The notes: generated by a model from the sequence alone, not told the origin. Counted from the stretch's first letter, positions 21,768-32,801 are shown. The stretch: 64,000 nucleotides of DNA from Pythium myriotylum (GCA_023091665.1 JALJCQ010000008.1:806001-870000); one strand, 5' to 3'. Made by a program: numbers and translations.

Positions 21768-22987
21768 ATGGCACTCGACAACGCTCTTCACTTTCTCGAC
21801 GAGCTCAAGGACAAGTATATGCATGAGGTTGACAAAGCCATGTAAGTCGGAGGCTAAAGAGATCCGTTCACGGAGTCTCTTTCTCATGGGCTGTGTTAGT
21901 GAGGACTGGGATTACCAGGACTTTTCTCCAGACAAGCGTACTCCTTTACTAGATAACGAGATCGTCGGCGATGCCGTGACCGATCTATCTCCCGACCCAA
22001 ATGCACTACAACAGATCAAAGATGCGTCTCGGCTTGACTGGGTAGGGCTGAGTCGCGATGACATGCTCAACGAGTAAGTCCCCTATTAGATAGCAGTCGA
22101 TGTCCGAAAACCACTAACACCACCTGCCTCTTTCCAGCCAAGCCTTTGGTCGTCCATCTATCTCTCTTCACTCTGGAGCTTCGTACGAAGCTCGTGTTCT
22201 TGCGGTGGCTACTCCCGCTGGCGGTGTCCAAGGTATTCCAGACTCTGACGCTATCCAACGCTTCTTGCAGCATGCCGTCATGATGAATCCCCATGCACTG
22301 GCTGAGGCTGTTCATTCGCGTCTTCAGGAACCGATGTGGCAGATTCGCTCGAAGACACTGGTTGTTGTGGAGATATTGATGGATAGCCCTGATTTACTGG
22401 CCATTTACCTCCCTGCTCTACGAGCTAATCGAGCACTAATTCAGACCCTGGACAAGATTCGCGTTGGAGACCACAACCAAATTACCCGGGAAAATGCACG
22501 AAAGGTCTTGTCACTCATCCACTCGAACGGCGCAGATGCGATGCTCGTGGCACGGGAACCGCTGCCGCCGAAAATGCACATAAGGCACTCACCAGTAGCG
22601 AAGAAGAAGAAAGAAATCGTATCGAAGCCCCAACAGAAACTAGACTTGCAAACCGCGATTTCTCCACTCAAGAAGCCTGCGATGACAGCCCAGTCGCCCA
22701 GTTTCCAAGTCAGCAGCCCAAAGATTGCTGCTGCAGCACTCGCATCGTGGCGGCGACGTAGCCAGAAGGAGCTATTAGTGGAGAGCAAACCCTCATCCGC
22801 CATCTCTATCCCGCCGCTGTTGACAAAACTGGCGCCACCGCCAGCCCCGACTCCTTCTCTTCCGCGAACGAGTTCGATGACGCTGCCGAAGAGTGGCTCC
22901 AGCCGAAGTGCCTTCACATACGTAGACCAGCCACCAAGTCAGCCGCGTGTCTCGATCACCGCATCTCGAACCAGCTCGTTTCGCTAG
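21768..22987 (+). CDS. ENTH/VHS-like helical adaptor, disordered C-terminus
   Basis: Three exons (21768-21841, 21900-22073, 22138-22987) join in frame to 365 residues. After a short acidic start (MALDNALHFLDELKDKYMHE) and a linker, residues about 90-200 form an all-helical superhelix-like segment: IQRFLQHAVMMNPHALAEAV, WQIRSKTLVVVEILMDSPDL, YLPALRANRALIQTLDKIRV and ITRENARKVLSLIHSNGAD. The 'W-[QR]-x-[RK]-x-[KR]-x-L-x-V-[IV]-E' step resembles the ENTH/VHS-type repeats of vesicle-coat adaptors such as tepsin. The remaining 165 residues are Pro/Ser/Lys-rich and probably disordered. A role in membrane traffic is an inference from this pattern alone. Confidence 0.6.
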
Positions 22988-23186
22988 AGCCCAATTTCAG
23001 AAAGAGGCGCAGCTCTCTTCTTGCCCAGTAGATACTGCATCCGTCGTGGATATAAATGATCCGCCACAATAGAAACTAGTCGTCAAAACGTGGTGCTCTC
23101 CAAGTATTGCCACCAACTCTATTTGTGGGGATGCCAATCAAGCCCTCCGAGGGGACCCTGCCACGTCTGAGAATGCCAGGAAGGAC

Positions 23187-26100
23187 ATGGATGAAGAAGT
23201 GTCAACATCGCCACTACCGCCACAAAACGATGCTGACGTTGTACGACGGAAGACCAATCGCGTCCGGTGGCTGAAACTCAATTTTACCGTCAAGGCAGCA
23301 CGGCTCCAGACACTCAAGCGACAAAAGTATCAGCATCTGCAGGAAGAAGCACTGCTCCGGGCGAGGGGGTTGCTAAAGAACTGGGAAAATGGTGTCGTCG
23401 TGCTCACTGAGGATCTATATCGCCTCGCGGCAGGCGAGCGAGAGGCAGCCGAGCTGATGAACTACACACCGGAGGCACTCGCGCTTCGATTTAGTCTTCG
23501 TAACAATCCGTACGTGCTTGAGGCTGTGCGGCAGCTCTGGAAGATCGATATGCCGCGAGATAGCATGGGTTGCATCGACCATCGCGGATATGCGAGTGTA
23601 TTTCGGCGAATCGCGAAAAGTCTGGATGCTAAGGCCTTCCGGAAGAAGCAAAAAGTCGACCGGCTACTGAGTGAAGACTGGAAGCGCGATTCGAAGGGCG
23701 AGCCGACAATGAGTTTTGCTAACTTCTTCGATAGTATCTTCGAGCTGGCTGATTTGTGGTGCGAGACGATCGATGCTGACGATTACGTCGATTTCCTCGA
23801 GCGCTTGTGCAATCGCATCAGCTCAGTGCGACACGGCAAACGCACGCTAAAGGCCATGAAAAAAGTCGTATCCATCGACGCTGACTCTGATAACTCGGAA
23901 GAAGAAGAGGAAAGCGAAGAGCAAGACAAAAGTGAGGAGGAGGAGGAGGAAAGCGCTCAGAAGCAGCTTGTGTCAGCGGCTCTACCACCGACGCGGATTT
24001 TGGTCGCGAAGGCGATACAACCTTCACAACAACATCCACCAGCCAATGTCATTCGTAACGTATCGCGGATAGCTATATCCACCAATATGACCAGCCGAAA
24101 AGTTCTCAAGACACCTGTAGACGGCAAGACCCGCGAAGCCAAGATGATCTCGGTAACGGTACCCTCGACTTCAGCCACAGAGTCTGCTGAGCCAGGGATA
24201 ACAGAGATAGCATCTGATGTTGTCGCTCCACTTACTCCGCATTTGGGATCTCTCATGTCAGGTAGCATGTCTCGTCAGCGGCGTGCAAGCGTCGTCACAA
24301 CAATCCAGTTTCTGGACGACGGATTTGTTCGGTCAACACCTGATGGATTTACGGGTGGGAATATGGCAGCCCACACGAACAGCCATGTCTCCACGAGTAT
24401 GGCCCAGACTGCAGCTCAGGCTCACTTGTTTAACCAAGAACGAGTTATGCGTCCATCATTGGCATCTGCTGCAGCAGCAGTGCTCGCGAGGCGTGATGAT
24501 CCGACTGGTCCACATGAAGATAACGCTCTGCACTCCATACAGCGATTCCAGCAACCAGAGGCTCATCCTGAATCCAATTCGAGCGATCGAAAACGAGTAA
24601 TCACCGTATCGACCGCCAAGTACGCAGTCTTAAAGTCTGTCGCGCTTGCCACACGGAGACACACCAGAGAGAATGTCGCCGACGCCCCTGGAAGTGAATC
24701 TCTGGAGGACCGTCGTCAGAGCTCGCCGGTACCGGCATTGGCTAACGCGCTGTCGACAACAGAGTCAAAAGATATTCAAAGTGTTCAGCAGCAGAAACTC
24801 GTTGAAGTTGAGAAGAAAGACAAGGATCGTGTACCAGACGCATCAATTCCAGCAACTAATGTAATCGCTGTGGCCAAGAGCGTTCCGATCCGTATCCGTT
24901 CAGGATCGATATTTGGACTCGAAGTAGGCTTTGCATACCAGAAATCTAACTCAAGTGGTCCATCAAACCGCACCCGGCTCGGGCTCGCAGCACCAGGTGC
25001 AGCGACCCTCGGACGGAATGGCCTTACATCCCTCCAGTCGTCATCCCAAACAAGCGCAAGTGTGAGCCTTGGTGGAGTAGGCGCCAAATCGGGAAAGAAC
25101 TCTGTCGTGATGACTACTGTCCATCAGAACACCGGCACCGCAATGGCCAATACCACGCCCGGACTCGATTTCTCCGAGAGTGTAGTGATGACAAGCTACG
25201 CAATCGACAGACCTACTGCAAATCTAGTTAACCACTCTTCCCGCCCCGTGACAGTGTTTGGTCCACGTGGAAGCATCAAGAAGCCGATTTCATCGTCAGA
25301 TAAACAAACAAGGATGAAGAAACAAGGTGGAACCAGAGGTAACCCTGTCTTGTCACTCCACACAACACAAACGAGCACAGATCCAGCCGCCAACGTAGAA
25401 GTCACTTCTACTAACTTAGCTATGATGGCTACTTCTAACAAACCGCATGATCAAAGCGAGACCGAGCTGCCTACGCTGGACCATGCACGCCAGCACGTCC
25501 GCTATCCTCTTCACGCTGTGAGTGTCAACCACTCCAACGGCCATGCCCACGCTTTGCCGACATCACCTGCACCCGAAGGAGATCCTGGGAAAGCTCTACG
25601 TATTACTCCTGCGCTAGAGTTCGAGCATCAAGATCTCCGATCCCGAGACCCCAATAACCACACTAGTCACCAATATGAACGGCACTACGACTTCACAGAT
25701 CGACAGGAAAACGTTGTAAGTGAACTCATACGCAGTCCAGAACACGGTATGACCATTCAGTCGTTGCCTGGATCAAAACGACGGCACCGAGCTGGGAAAG
25801 CTCTCGCCATGGAGTCAATCGATCCGCTCGGAACTCCATGGGACACGTTCGATGACGAGGATGTTGACGAAGTTAGTCGAGATTCAAGCGTGACTGCACG
25901 AACTTTAATGCAATCCGAGAACGCGAGAGAAACGCTTGCAAGATTGATCAGCAAGCGTGTCGCCTCTCTATCTGCTGGGTCGAGTCGAGGAAACGCCACT
26001 CCAACTTCAGCCCTTAGTAGCCGGCAGATAGCGTATTCTGTAGAGATGGATCGACTTGGACAAGACAACAATTGCAGCGTCGACAGAAGCAAGAGCACGA

Positions 26101-26813
26101 GCAGTAGCCTTTTAAATGTAGCTTCGCTCGGTGGGCGCAGTGTGAACGGCAGAAACCCATACTCAATGGGTAGACAAACACCTTTAGAAAGTCAAGGATA
26201 TGAAAGCACCAGTGATCGCCTACGTGAATCCGTCAGCGCACCAGTGCTACCAACCGAGAATCAAATTTATCTATACCCGAGCCCAGAAGACACATACGTA
26301 AAGCATCGTAGTCGGGGGAGTCACTTACACTCTGTATCCCCAACCAAGCAACTGGGACCAGCCGCTGCACAGCATCTCAGCTCTATCAATGATCTTCACC
26401 TCGTGGGTGAGACAGCTGTCGAGCCGTCCACGTCCCCAAGTCGATCCTCCACAACAGAACTGCTGAAAAGCGTGCCTCTCAGAATGTGCGTATGCTCCCG
26501 ACAGCATGACCACGAAGGAACGGACCGGAATGCCAGTAGTTCGAATAGCTGGCCACCGCCAATATACCGATTGGATCATGCTGCAGTGGTGAGCAATCCT
26601 AAACGCGATGCCTCGAGTGATTCTCGCACATGTGCAAGGTGTAATCTATTAACTGGCTCTGGGGGACCTACGATCATCGTAAATGCCAACCGAGAGGTAT
26701 TCCTTGAGCCACAGGCGAAGGAATGCGAAGTATTGGCTGATGTCAGCCATGGTACTCCAACTAGGTTAGAGACGATGCGACGAAGACACCGTCATACTCG
26801 TGGGCGATCGTGA
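23187..26813 (+). CDS. Large unknown protein with EF-hand-like N-terminal domain
   Basis: A 1208-residue intronless gene of unrecognised function. Residues 1-220 are globular and helical: a basic N-terminus, a helix KAARLQTLKRQKYQHLQEEA, then two weak EF-hand-like units, LWKIDMPRDSMGCIDHRGY and EDWKRDSKGEPTMSFANFF, followed by SIFELADLWCETIDADDYVD and FLERLCNRI. This 'FELADLW...YVxFLxxL' ending occurs in protist EF-hand-fold proteins, some of them flagellar, as far as I recall. A Glu-rich run (about 232-255) follows. The remaining about 950 residues are Ser/Thr/Asn-rich, without predicted domains; two close cysteine pairs lie near the end (CVC, CARC). Length and composition suggest a scaffold. 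The ATG at 23187 is the first in this frame. Confidence 0.7.
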   Translation: MDEEVSTSPLPPQNDADVVRRKTNRVRWLKLNFTVKAARLQTLKRQKYQHLQEEALLRARGLLKNWENGVVVLTEDLYRLAAGEREAAELMNYTPEALALRFSLRNNPYVLEAVRQLWKIDMPRDSMGCIDHRGYASVFRRIAKSLDAKAFRKKQKVDRLLSEDWKRDSKGEPTMSFANFFDSIFELADLWCETIDADDYVDFLERLCNRISSVRHGKRTLKAMKKVVSIDADSDNSEEEEESEEQDKSEEEEEESAQKQLVSAALPPTRILVAKAIQPSQQHPPANVIRNVSRIAISTNMTSRKVLKTPVDGKTREAKMISVTVPSTSATESAEPGITEIASDVVAPLTPHLGSLMSGSMSRQRRASVVTTIQFLDDGFVRSTPDGFTGGNMAAHTNSHVSTSMAQTAAQAHLFNQERVMRPSLASAAAAVLARRDDPTGPHEDNALHSIQRFQQPEAHPESNSSDRKRVITVSTAKYAVLKSVALATRRHTRENVADAPGSESLEDRRQSSPVPALANALSTTESKDIQSVQQQKLVEVEKKDKDRVPDASIPATNVIAVAKSVPIRIRSGSIFGLEVGFAYQKSNSSGPSNRTRLGLAAPGAATLGRNGLTSLQSSSQTSASVSLGGVGAKSGKNSVVMTTVHQNTGTAMANTTPGLDFSESVVMTSYAIDRPTANLVNHSSRPVTVFGPRGSIKKPISSSDKQTRMKKQGGTRGNPVLSLHTTQTSTDPAANVEVTSTNLAMMATSNKPHDQSETELPTLDHARQHVRYPLHAVSVNHSNGHAHALPTSPAPEGDPGKALRITPALEFEHQDLRSRDPNNHTSHQYERHYDFTDRQENVVSELIRSPEHGMTIQSLPGSKRRHRAGKALAMESIDPLGTPWDTFDDEDVDEVSRDSSVTARTLMQSENARETLARLISKRVASLSAGSSRGNATPTSALSSRQIAYSVEMDRLGQDNNCSVDRSKSTSSSLLNVASLGGRSVNGRNPYSMGRQTPLESQGYESTSDRLRESVSAPVLPTENQIYLYPSPEDTYVKHRSRGSHLHSVSPTKQLGPAAAQHLSSINDLHLVGETAVEPSTSPSRSSTTELLKSVPLRMCVCSRQHDHEGTDRNASSSNSWPPPIYRLDHAAVVSNPKRDASSDSRTCARCNLLTGSGGPTIIVNANREVFLEPQAKECEVLADVSHGTPTRLETMRRRHRHTRGRS

Positions 26814-26841
26814 CAGGCTTGCACTAACAGCGTGTACTATT

Positions 26842-27664
26842 CTACACAACATCTTGAGAGATATACTGCTGTACAAAAGGGTTCTTTGCTAGAGTTTGGA
26901 CCAAATGCGAGGCTACAGCTTCCGTCGGCTTGCTGTGCAAGTCGAAGTCGGGTGAGCAGCTGAGTTCGTCGAAAACATCCTCTGCAATGCCTTGGAGAAC
27001 TGGCAGTGGTAGCAAAGGATCGCCGAAGTAATTTGCTACGGTCGTCATCGTCGAAAGTAAAAACATCAAGTGCATCGCACTGAGTGGTTTATCGTGTAGG
27101 TCCTCAACGAGGCAGTGAACTGCGTCTGGTTTGACAGAGAAGTTAGATGCACCAAAGCCTTAATGACTTCAATGTTGAGATCGTACATTCCAGCTTGGTC
27201 GTAAATGGCCCTGGGATCAGTAGCGACATGGCAACTAGGAGCTCAAGAGAATGCACAACCTCATCTCCCGACCGATCCATGAGCGTAAACACTCGCTCGA
27301 TCACAAGGCGATCTTCGTCCGAAATATTGCAGAAATCCAAGGCAACTTCGAAATTCGAGAGGGTCAAGTCATAGGCGCGCCACGACAACAGCGTCGATGG
27401 GTCTTGACCCTCGTGCGTGTCGTTGTTGGCACCGGCAGGTTCGAACAGAACCCGGCTAGTAGAGTGGCGGTGCATCGGTGACCTGGTAGTTCGGATGGCG
27501 TTACGGAACACACTAATCTGCTCAGCATCAACTACTCACACGTCTCCGGACCTGAAACTCCCTATAATCTCGGCAATGGCGACGAACCTACCATGGGATA
27601 GCTCAGCAACACAAGCGATCGAGAGTGGCGGTCGCGCCGCCTCCTTTGAGAAGTCGAGTCCCAT
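26842..27664 (-). pseudogene. EF-hand protein gene, probably damaged
   Basis: Minus-strand segments read as one EF-hand protein but not in one frame. From 27664: MGLDFSKEAARPP and LSHGRFVAIAEIIGSF; then from 27511 a frame with one EF-hand loop (FTLMDRSGDEVVHSLELLVA) reaching SLLIPG; then, in a second frame, AIYDQAGMYDLNIEVIKALV; then a third frame with DAVHCLVEDLHDK and a good C-terminus (NYFGDPLLPLPVLQGIAEDV, KNPFVQQYISQDVV). I found no GT/AG pairs that join these cleanly. Either small deletions have broken it or there are unusual introns. I favour a recently damaged gene. The C-terminal frame shows no decay of its own. Confidence 0.5.
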
Positions 27665-28008
27665 CGGTCTCGCTCGTTTCCAGTAGCTCAGTTCATTCGC
27701 GCTGGCCCTGAGATGACGGCTAAATATACAGCAGGCGCTTCGATCTCACGACTGGTTCCGCGCCGTTGCGTCGCGAAAGATACAGAGAGCCATTACGCAG
27801 ACGCCTCTCTTAGCGTCTGTGACGACTGCCGACACGCCGTCGTCACCGTCAACAGACCACGTCAGCCTCACGTCTCCATCGGACCCCGTGGGTTCCGCCA
27901 ATGAGAGCGCTCGAAGCAGCCGCCACACGTCACAGATCTGAGGAGGTGACTGGAAGGTGACTGGAATGGAGTGATGGTCGACCTCCTGAGGGGATCCTGC
28001 GGCCAGGA

Positions 28009-28024
28009 GCTCACTTCGCAACTC
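28009..28024 (+). promoter_or_regulatory. Oomycete initiator (Inr)-like element
   Basis: GCTCACTTCGCAACTC agrees with the 16-base initiator consensus GCTCATTYYNCAWTTT at all but three positions. It lies 32-47 bases before the malate dehydrogenase ATG. Confidence 0.5.
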
Positions 28025-28055
28025 GCTCGAGATCCGACACCCAAGCACCAGTGCC

Positions 28056-29051
28056 ATGTTCGCTCGCAACGCCGTCTCGACGCTCAACCGCGCCTTCAGC
28101 ACCACCGCTGGCGGCAAGAAGGTCGCCGTGCTCGGCGCGGCCGGCGGTATCGGCCAGCCGCTCTCGCTGCTGCTCAAGGACAGCGAGCACATCTCGCACC
28201 TGAGCCTCTTCGACGTCGTCAACACGCCCGGCGTCGCCGCCGATATCGGCCACATCAACACGCGCGCCAAGGTCACGGGCCACGTCGGATCGGACAACGC
28301 CTTCGAGGCGCTCAAGGACGCCGATGTCGTCGTCATCCCGGCCGGTGTCCCGCGTAAGCCAGGCATGACCCGTGACGACCTGTTCAACACCAACGCCGGT
28401 ATTGTCCAGTCGCTCGCCGCCGTGGCCGCCCAGGCCTGCCCGCGTGCCATGATGCTCATCATCTCCAACCCGGTCAACTCGACCGTCCCGATCGTCGCGG
28501 AGACCTTCAAGAAGGCTGGTGTGTACGACCCGAAGCGCCTCTTCGGTGTGACCACGCTTGACGTCGTGCGTGCCAACACTTTCGTCGCCGAGAGCCAGGG
28601 CTGGGACCCGCGCACTACAAACGTGAAGGTTATCGGTGGCCACGCCGGCACGACCATCTTGCCGCTTCTTTCGCAGATTGAGGGCGCCAAGTTCACTGAT
28701 GAGCAGATTGCCGCGCTCACCCACCGCATCCAGTTCGGTGGTGACGAGGTCGTCAAGGCCAAGGACGGTCTTGGATCGGCCACGCTCTCGATGGCGTACG
28801 CCGGTGCTCGCTTCACGCTCCGTCTCCTTGATGCCATCGCTGGTGCCAAGGATGTCGTCGAGTGCTCGTACGTTCAGAACGACGTCACCAAGGTGCCGTT
28901 CTTCTCGACCCCGGTCACTCTCGGCCCGAACGGCGTGGAGAAGGTCCACCACTTCGGTAAGCTCTCGGGTGTGGAGCAGAAGAACTTCGACGAGATGATC
29001 GTCGACCTTGAGAAGCAGATCAACAAGGGTGTCGCCTTCGCGACCAAGTAA
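28056..29051 (+). CDS. MDH2: Malate dehydrogenase, mitochondrial
   Basis: A 331-residue NAD-dependent malate dehydrogenase interconverting malate and oxaloacetate. The N-terminus [20 protein letters not shown] is a mitochondrial presequence with a plausible cleavage near STTA. The NAD-binding glycine loop is [13 protein letters not shown] (about residues 23-35), the substrate loop has two arginines in [13 protein letters not shown], followed by [19 protein letters not shown], and the catalytic histidine at about H196 in [13 protein letters not shown]. Intronless, very GC-ended codons, and an initiator element close upstream, so strongly expressed. Length is normal for the mitochondrial/proteobacterial type. 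Confidence 0.97.
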   Translation: MFARNAVSTLNRAFSTTAGGKKVAVLGAAGGIGQPLSLLLKDSEHISHLSLFDVVNTPGVAADIGHINTRAKVTGHVGSDNAFEALKDADVVVIPAGVPRKPGMTRDDLFNTNAGIVQSLAAVAAQACPRAMMLIISNPVNSTVPIVAETFKKAGVYDPKRLFGVTTLDVVRANTFVAESQGWDPRTTNVKVIGGHAGTTILPLLSQIEGAKFTDEQIAALTHRIQFGGDEVVKAKDGLGSATLSMAYAGARFTLRLLDAIAGAKDVVECSYVQNDVTKVPFFSTPVTLGPNGVEKVHHFGKLSGVEQKNFDEMIVDLEKQINKGVAFATK

Positions 29052-30687
29052 GCTTTCTGTATGAACAGAGCTCGACTCGGTTGATCCTTGCGATGAGGCG
29101 AGTTATCGATTGATTCAGGCTGGACCATTGAATATAAATCTGCTGCCGTAGTATCCTGAACAATGGTCGAGTCTGGTTGTAGCGGTGTTGCCTTCTCTTC
29201 GGTATCTACAACAGAGGATCGGCGAATGATTTCAGACTCAGTGTAATGGCCACCTGGACTGTACAAGGCCCAGGTTCAGAGTTTAACAAGAACCCATCTC
29301 ATGTCAGACCTGAGATCAGAAGGATCAGCCTCCATTCCACCACCACTCTATGGAACTTTGGTAGATAGCCTGAATCAATCCATTACTCATTGCCTCCTCA
29401 AGCATCTGCGAGTAATGGATCCGGCTCTGTTTGTGTTCATACACATCCACATAATCGCGACACTCTCGTTGATCTGCTTCTCTCAAGGTCGACGAACTCC
29501 GGCCAACGTAAGCACCGGCAGAAATGTATTATACTCGAGTGTGGATACGCAGAACTCGTATCTGTCAGTTGACTCGTTGTCACCGAGAAGGACGACAGCA
29601 GATTTATGACAAAAAGAGGTCGAGGCTCTGCATAAAAACACTCGAGCGAGCAATGGAAAAATCGCCCACTATCACGCGTGCTAATCGCACCGAACGATCG
29701 GGTGACCAGTCAACAAGATCCGTTCACAGAGGAAGCCGTTTCTCGTGATGGGAGCCTCGCGAGATGTGAGGCGGATGTTTGCTCACCAGGCGTGACTTAC
29801 ACCAGCTTCCCCAGTTCAGATCTGTGCCATGTGCCAGTCGCAGTTGTGTCGCCCCGGCACACGTACGACCTGCCAGTCATTCGGTTCCACTGTGTCAAGT
29901 GCGATGGGAGCGTCCATTACGAGTCTGCCATGACAAAATCTGCCGAGATTTCTGTCTTTTGAGGCGCTCGCAGGGCCAGCAAGTCAGCAAACTCCAGTTC
30001 TGGACCAGCTGGACCACTTCAAATCTGATTCCAATCGGGACACGAGCGTGGTCCAGTCCATGGACGTGGATGGGCTGAGTGCAACTTTGGCAGAGTGGGT
30101 GTTGCCAATCGGATGCGGATCGCCATCTGCTCTCCGTGGCGTCGACTTCATCCCAAAACTTTCTTTCTCGAGTCCTCGCTATCGGACATGGAGTCGCCTG
30201 GTTGAAGCCTCCAAGCGACGCGTACTTTGGTCGACCATTTAGCGACGCCTTGTCGCCACCTCTGGAGACAATCTGCTTCTTGTGGGTCCCTGTCTCGGTC
30301 CTCATTCGCTTGATTGACTAGACCAACTGGTTGACACGTTGACAGGTTGGAAACGGTGAAAGGGGATCCTGTTCCGGCTATGCACCAAATGGAACTGGTC
30401 GTTTGAACAACGGGCTACGAATGAGTGGGATCGGTGCACGGCCCACTCAGACCTCCCCGCTCGCCACTGTCACGCAGCCGAACTCACAGTTCGAACCAGA
30501 CGCAAGGAACCCCCAAGTTTTTGACTTCGAGGATTGTGGGTGATAAAGAGGATCGATTTTGTTGACGGACGAGTCCCGGCATAGGGTAGCGCCGGGGCTC
30601 ACAAGTGCTGAGCAGGGGGAGGCCTGTCAGGAACGGATTGCCCCATCTCCATCCACTGGTGTGGACGAAGCGCTTGGCCGCCGAATG
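29052..30687. other. 1.6-kb spacer without a supported gene
   Basis: Several open frames of 60-140 codons overlap between 29680 and 30320 on both strands but none has a recognisable domain or consistent codon use. Between about 29760 and 30300 the plus strand alternates between protein-like stretches in two frames, so a decayed gene is possible. The end of the region should contain the M13 peptidase promoter. Confidence 0.35.
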
Positions 30688-30703
30688 GTTCATTCTTGGT
30701 TTT
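30688..30703 (+). promoter_or_regulatory. Oomycete initiator (Inr)-like element
   Basis: The sequence GTTCATTCTTGGTTTT beginning at about 30688 resembles GCTCATTYYNCAWTTT with three mismatches, about 50-65 bases before the M13 peptidase ATG. Confidence 0.4.
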
Positions 30704-30752
30704 GCCTCGATCAGCTCAAGCCCCCTTTCACCGGAGGACTCTATCAACGACC

Positions 30753-32801
30753 ATGAAGATCTTCGTCAGTGCCACCGTTGCCGCCGCCGCGCTTGCGACC
30801 ACTCAGACCCATGCTGCGTTCCCTGCCGACGTCGCCGCTCTCATGGACACGACTGCTGATCCTTGCGAAGACTTCTACCAGTACACCTGTGGTGGCTGGG
30901 TGAAGAACTACACCTTGCCAGCTGATCGCCAGTCGTACGCGTACTCCTTCAACGGCATCAGCACGCGCAACGAGGCTGTCATCCAGGACATTATCAAGGA
31001 AGACTGGCCACTTATCGGTGAGCTTTATGACTCGTGCAATGCTCTCGATGCTCTTTCGGCGCTTGGCAACAAGCCTCTCCAGAAGGACCTCGGCCGCATC
31101 ACCGCTGCTGCGAGCAAGAAGGACCTCGCTAAGGTCGCCGGAGACCTCGGAACCATCGGCCCATCGCTCTTCACGGGTATTGGTGTCGGCGCTGATGCCC
31201 ACGACGCCAAGACCAACGTGCTCTACGCCGGAAGTGGCAGCCTTGTGCTTCCGGACCCGGCGTACTACCTCGATGACGAGGAGTTTGCTGCCATCGAGGC
31301 CCCGTTCCGCAAGTACATCTCGACGCTTGTTACTCTTGGTGGTATTAGCCTTGGTGCTGGCGGCCAGCAGGGTCAGCAAGGCGGCGCTGTGGCTGTGGAC
31401 TCCAAGTACGTGGAGGACGTCGTCATCAGCATCGAAAAGAAGTTCGCGTCGATCCAACCCACCGACGCCGAGACGGCCGAGTACTACTCTCTCAAGTACA
31501 GTGAAGCTGCTGCGAAGTACCCACTCACGTTCCAGGCTATGACGCAGGGCTTCGGCTTGCTCGAGAAGTCGGCTCTCACCACCGACTCGAAGGTTCTCTT
31601 CGACTCGATTCCATTCATGGACCGTGCCGAGAAGCTCTTCAACTCTCTCGAACTTAAGGACCTGAAGCTGTACTACTCGTTCTTGTACGTCAACTCGTAC
31701 TCGACGTACTTGGGCGATGCTTTTGTTCAGGCCAACTTCGACCTGTTCAACAAGGCCCTTCAGGGCGCCCAGGTTCGCCCGACCCGTGTCCGCGTGTGCA
31801 CGTCGGCGCAGACCACGCTTTTCCCGGATTTGATCGGCAAATACTACTTCCTCAAGATGTTCGACACGGACCGCGAGAAGAATGTGCAGCTCATGGTCAA
31901 CTCGATCGAGCAGGCCATGGGAGAGCACATCCAGGCCCTCACGTGGCTGGATGATCCTACCCGCAAGGAGGCCGCCGAGAAGCTCTCCAAGGTCGCCAAC
32001 CTCATCGGCCACTCGGTACAGAAGAAGAACTACCCGTTCGTTCTCACGCGCGACAACTACTTTGCCAATGTGCAGGCCATCAAGACGCAGAACTTCAAGG
32101 AAGATCTCGCCAAGATCAACAAGCCTGTGGACCGCTCCGAGTGGGGCATGTCGGCCGCGACCGTCAACGCCTACTACTCGCCCTCGGAGAACAAGATGGT
32201 CTTCCCTGCCGCCATCCTTCAGCCTCCGTTCTACAACGGCGGTTCGCACCCGGTGCAGAACTTTGGTGCAATTGGCGCCGTGATCGGCCACGAACTCACG
32301 CACGGTTTCGACAACAACGGCCGCCACTACGACGGCGACGGCAACCAGCGTGAGTGGTGGACCGAGTCCACGGCGAAGGAGTTCGAGACCCGCGCGACGT
32401 GCATGAAGAAGCAGTACAGCTCGTTCCCGGCCGTCGGCGACAGCGGCAAGGTCGTGGGCAACGTCAACGGCAACCTCACGATCGGCGAGAACATCGCCGA
32501 CAACGGTGGTGTGAGCCTCTCGTTCGACGCGTACCACAACTGGGTCAAGAGCGGCGCGTCCTTCAGCGCCAACGGCGTGCTGCCGGAGGAGGTGGACAAG
32601 CTCTTCTTCGTGTCCTTCGGACAGGTCTGGTGCGGCGCGATCCGCGACAACGCGCAGAAGCAGTTGCTGCAGACGGACGTGCACTCGCCCAAGCCCTGGC
32701 GCGTGAACGGCGTGGCCATGAACAGCGCCGAGTTCGCCAAGACCTTCCAGTGCAAGGCCGGCAGCAAGATGAACCCGGAGACCAAGTGCAAGCTCTGGTA
32801 G
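30753..32801 (+). CDS. Secreted M13 (neprilysin-like) metallopeptidase
   Basis: A 682-residue zinc endopeptidase of the neprilysin/PepO family. The start at 30753 gives a clear signal peptide (MKIFVSATVAAAALATTQTH then AAFPADV), and there is no membrane anchor, so it is probably secreted. The M13 N-terminal signature DPCEDFYQYTCGGWVKNY follows directly. The zinc-binding HExxH is at H513-H517 (IGHELTHGFDNNGRHYD) and the third ligand is E579 in GENIADNGG. The NAYY substrate-binding motif is present (TVNAYYSPSENKMVFPAAIL). The C-terminus CKLW matches the family ending CxVW. Intronless with GC-ended codons. Could act in extracellular peptide degradation or nutrition; substrates unknown. Confidence 0.95.
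   Translation: MKIFVSATVAAAALATTQTHAAFPADVAALMDTTADPCEDFYQYTCGGWVKNYTLPADRQSYAYSFNGISTRNEAVIQDIIKEDWPLIGELYDSCNALDALSALGNKPLQKDLGRITAAASKKDLAKVAGDLGTIGPSLFTGIGVGADAHDAKTNVLYAGSGSLVLPDPAYYLDDEEFAAIEAPFRKYISTLVTLGGISLGAGGQQGQQGGAVAVDSKYVEDVVISIEKKFASIQPTDAETAEYYSLKYSEAAAKYPLTFQAMTQGFGLLEKSALTTDSKVLFDSIPFMDRAEKLFNSLELKDLKLYYSFLYVNSYSTYLGDAFVQANFDLFNKALQGAQVRPTRVRVCTSAQTTLFPDLIGKYYFLKMFDTDREKNVQLMVNSIEQAMGEHIQALTWLDDPTRKEAAEKLSKVANLIGHSVQKKNYPFVLTRDNYFANVQAIKTQNFKEDLAKINKPVDRSEWGMSAATVNAYYSPSENKMVFPAAILQPPFYNGGSHPVQNFGAIGAVIGHELTHGFDNNGRHYDGDGNQREWWTESTAKEFETRATCMKKQYSSFPAVGDSGKVVGNVNGNLTIGENIADNGGVSLSFDAYHNWVKSGASFSANGVLPEEVDKLFFVSFGQVWCGAIRDNAQKQLLQTDVHSPKPWRVNGVAMNSAEFAKTFQCKAGSKMNPETKCKLW

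Noticed and set aside
26480..26650. Cysteine pairs (CVC, CARC) near the end of the 1208-residue protein, considered as a module copy
   Set aside because: Spacing and the central C-x-C-C are missing, and no flanking family motifs are present.
28011..28952. A 313-codon minus-strand frame opposite malate dehydrogenase
   Set aside because: An antisense shadow of a highly biased gene; no domain, and its frame is explained by third-position GC.
30744..32684. A 646-codon open frame on the minus strand opposite the M13 peptidase
   Set aside because: It mirrors the GC-ended codon use of the true gene (Val/Leu/Arg/Glu-rich translation, no domains). The plus strand has signal peptide, HExxH and ENxAD motifs.
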